This document shows positions 34,801 through 36,450 of a stretch of DNA of 36,450 bases, piece after piece. The notes beneath the pieces were generated by a model. The model did no database searches, was not told where the DNA came from, and worked only from the letters and a program-made list of their open reading frames with translations. Positions within the stretch are counted from its first letter, which is position 1. Each line of letters opens with the position of its first letter. The DNA is taken from the NCBI GenBank assembly GCA_015039365.1, contig WION01000532.1, forward strand, positions 1 to 36,450. The letters are read 5' to 3'. The position numbers were made by a program, and so were the translations under genes. This stretch comes from Amanita rubescens. Lineage: Eukaryota; Basidiomycota; Agaricomycetes; Agaricales; Amanitaceae.

Positions 34801-36450
34801 GCCCCGATGGCATATATGACAAAATGTTCTTCGAGTGATCGAACAAGAATTTGTCTCCAGCTGCGGACATCTCCACCGATGACACCAGACCAGATTTTTA
34901 CCGGGTCCATAACCTTTCCGGGTCCAGGACCTAGACGAGTTTTCAAATCCCAATATTCAATGTATCCGGTCTCCCAGAGGATCGCTAGATGGTCCGCCTC
35001 TGATGAGAAGCTTGCGTACACTGGGATTCGAGAGACGCAGGCACTAGAAATGACAGACAGGTCCAGGGCAAGGGAGAGTTGGTGTGAGGACATTGGTGGT
35101 GGTACGTTTTGTGTGCGTAGTGGGGTGAGGAGAATGCTTGCTGATCAACTTGTTAGATGAACCCTGGAATTCATAGGGAGAAAAAAGACTTACAAACCGT
35201 CGAATACAGCGACGGAACCGGAATCGACGGGTGGTTGAGAATGTGAAGTAAATGTCTCCCATGCGTAACTTCTGGTCATGATAGAGGCTGCCGAACGTCA
35301 CTATCCCCTTATTATCAGAAAACCTTGCAACACGCACACTCTGTCGTCAAGATGAGTAGGTGTGGGTTTTCCGGGTGCCAATTGACGGAGGGTGAATCGG
35401 CTCCCTCCATCGTTGGACCCTAGAATTGACGCGGAAATCTCTTGTTTAAGGTACCTGGTTGTGATTCATAACCCGATCCGGCGTTAACCAACCCACGTCG
35501 CTCACCAGTGGTAATTTCCATCGTCCAGAGTTGTACTTGATACAAGGTCAGTCATGACACATATCGATGAATACATCGTGCGTACCCAAATCGCCCTTTT
35601 CTGTCTCAATCCAGAGGGAGAGGATGTTCGATTCCGAGTTCCAAAGTACTTCGTGCACCCGATAACCCCATGGCCGCTTTGATGATGTGCCCCCTAGGTC
35701 AAGGTCCTTGACTCTTAGTCCAAACTCTCCATGCCTGAGCCCATTGCGCTCAAAGAATACGACATCATGGCGTTCCTTTTTCCCTGCTCCACCTCCTTCA
35801 AAACCGAACCTCTGGGTCCCAGCAATGAGATTTCCAGATGGTCTCCAAGACAGACTATGTTCGAGACCTCCAACAGCTTCCGATGTGGACTGAAGTGCGC
35901 CGTGTTGATTATACACTCTGAGGATGCGTCGTCGTTGTCCATCCGCAGCGGGGGACGACAGTTTGGACACAACAAATACTGTGCATCGCCCCGCCAGCTG
36001 ATGCGTGGGAGCTCATCGTCGTCAGGACTTGAACCTATTTTAATTTGCGCGGGAGCTTGGGCGGCTGCTTTTCCAAGCGAACCGTGGAACTGTGTTTGCT
36101 TTGAACCCCATCCAACGTTGATTGGAGCGTCTGGAAGGCGCTCAGCGCCCAGAACTGGATTCGTGAAGATGATACATACCTTCTCCAAAGTCTGCGGTTT
36201 CTATTGGTGCCTCGGATAGAATATCGAGCGTTGATGTCATTATAATCAACTTTTCTTCGCCTGTGACACGCTCAATGGGAATTTATGGTTCTAGAAAGAC
36301 TACTCACCAGTTACAAGTGCAAGAAATAGATCATCAGGACTCCATGCTGCAGCAAGGATCCCACTTTCGAACGTTCCTTCAACATCCGCCTAATTAATGA
36401 ATAAGACGCCAAAATGCAGAATAAGCAGCATACCATTGGCGAATCGGTCT
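31860..36450 (-). CDS. elp1: Elongator complex subunit 1 (Elp1/IKI3), 5' end outside window; frame breaks present
   Basis: Large Elongator scaffold, needed for wobble-uridine modification of tRNA. The window holds everything from the first WD40 propeller (ADVEGTFESGILAAAWSPDD near 36389) to the stop at 31860. Clear landmarks are SLSWRPSGNLIAGTQRFGF, NYHWYLKQEISAS, ILLTPLRTQNVPPPMS, NPRPLVMEVV, YRKAFLACRKHRIDLTVLVEHDP, DPREYLPFLRELRALDKFYQRF and the basic tRNA-binding/dimerisation region near RSSRSKRKLERKVGSGRKG. About 20 exons can be placed; the 3' ones (31860-32080, 32138-32440, 32489-32651, 32706-32830, 32888-33025, 33079-33142, 33192-33287, 33337-33460, 33514-33653, 33698-33864) are clean. 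Upstream, single-base frame breaks occur near 34140, 35521, 35573 and 35973, with a phase problem at 33911 and a possible 31-nt intron at 34615-34645. Either this allele is decaying or the sequence has indel errors here. Confidence 0.9.

Noticed and set aside
35731..36219. 162-codon plus-strand frame opposite elp1
   Set aside because: It is the antisense shadow of a conserved elp1 exon and shows no own motif.
1..36450. Transposon coding genes, CRISPR arrays, biosynthetic cluster
   Set aside because: No reverse transcriptase, transposase, integrase, repeat-spacer pattern, polyketide or peptide synthetase motif was seen on either strand.

Overview
This window looks like nuclear DNA of a filamentous basidiomycete, most likely an Agaricomycete. 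The genes are broken by many short introns (mostly 45-60 nt, GT-AG, CTAAC/CTGAC-type branch sites). They encode eukaryotic housekeeping proteins, and the left half holds a tandem family of the kind expanded in mushroom-forming fungi. No tRNA, rRNA, CRISPR array or transposase gene could be supported. All gene models come from reading splice sites and reading frames by eye.

Left half (about 0.16-16.4 kb): eight head-to-tail copies of one gene family, all on the minus strand. I label them A to H from left to right. The encoded protein has a signal peptide, an eight-cysteine ectodomain with a GQSPC motif and a CxC...CAxC block, a Ser/Thr-rich stalk, one membrane helix and a short cytoplasmic tail. 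Six copies (B, C, E, F, G, H) have complete, in-phase, eight-exon frames. Copy A is a pseudogene with a stop codon in its signal peptide. Copy D is an old, partly deleted relic. Copy G keeps an open frame but has lost the membrane helix and one conserved cysteine. Exons 2, 3 and 5 have nearly fixed lengths (70, 139 and 61 nt), while exons 7 and 8 (stalk and tail) vary freely. A BTB/POZ gene on the plus strand sits between copies A and B; its first intron is unusually long and contains a near-perfect hairpin.

Right half (about 17.5-36.45 kb): conserved single genes. In order these are a vesicle-tethering protein of the Uso1/p115 type (minus), a stand-alone molybdenum-cofactor-sulfurase-like PLP enzyme without a MOSC domain (minus), an RluA-type tRNA pseudouridine synthase of the Pus9/Rib2 type (plus), the splicing factor Cwc15 (minus), an F-BAR/SH3 protein (minus) and Elongator subunit Elp1 (minus, running off the right edge). 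The pseudouridine synthase and Cwc15 are convergent with only about 70 bp between their stop codons. The sulfurase-like gene and the pseudouridine synthase are divergent. The Elp1 gene is striking: at least four single-base frame breaks interrupt otherwise strongly conserved sequence between about 34.1 and 36.0 kb, although its 3' part and all neighbouring genes are clean.

The best candidate for something little described is the eight-cysteine array. It looks like a birth-and-death locus for cell-surface sensors with a conserved tail motif, and includes one derived secreted form. No function is established from the sequence.
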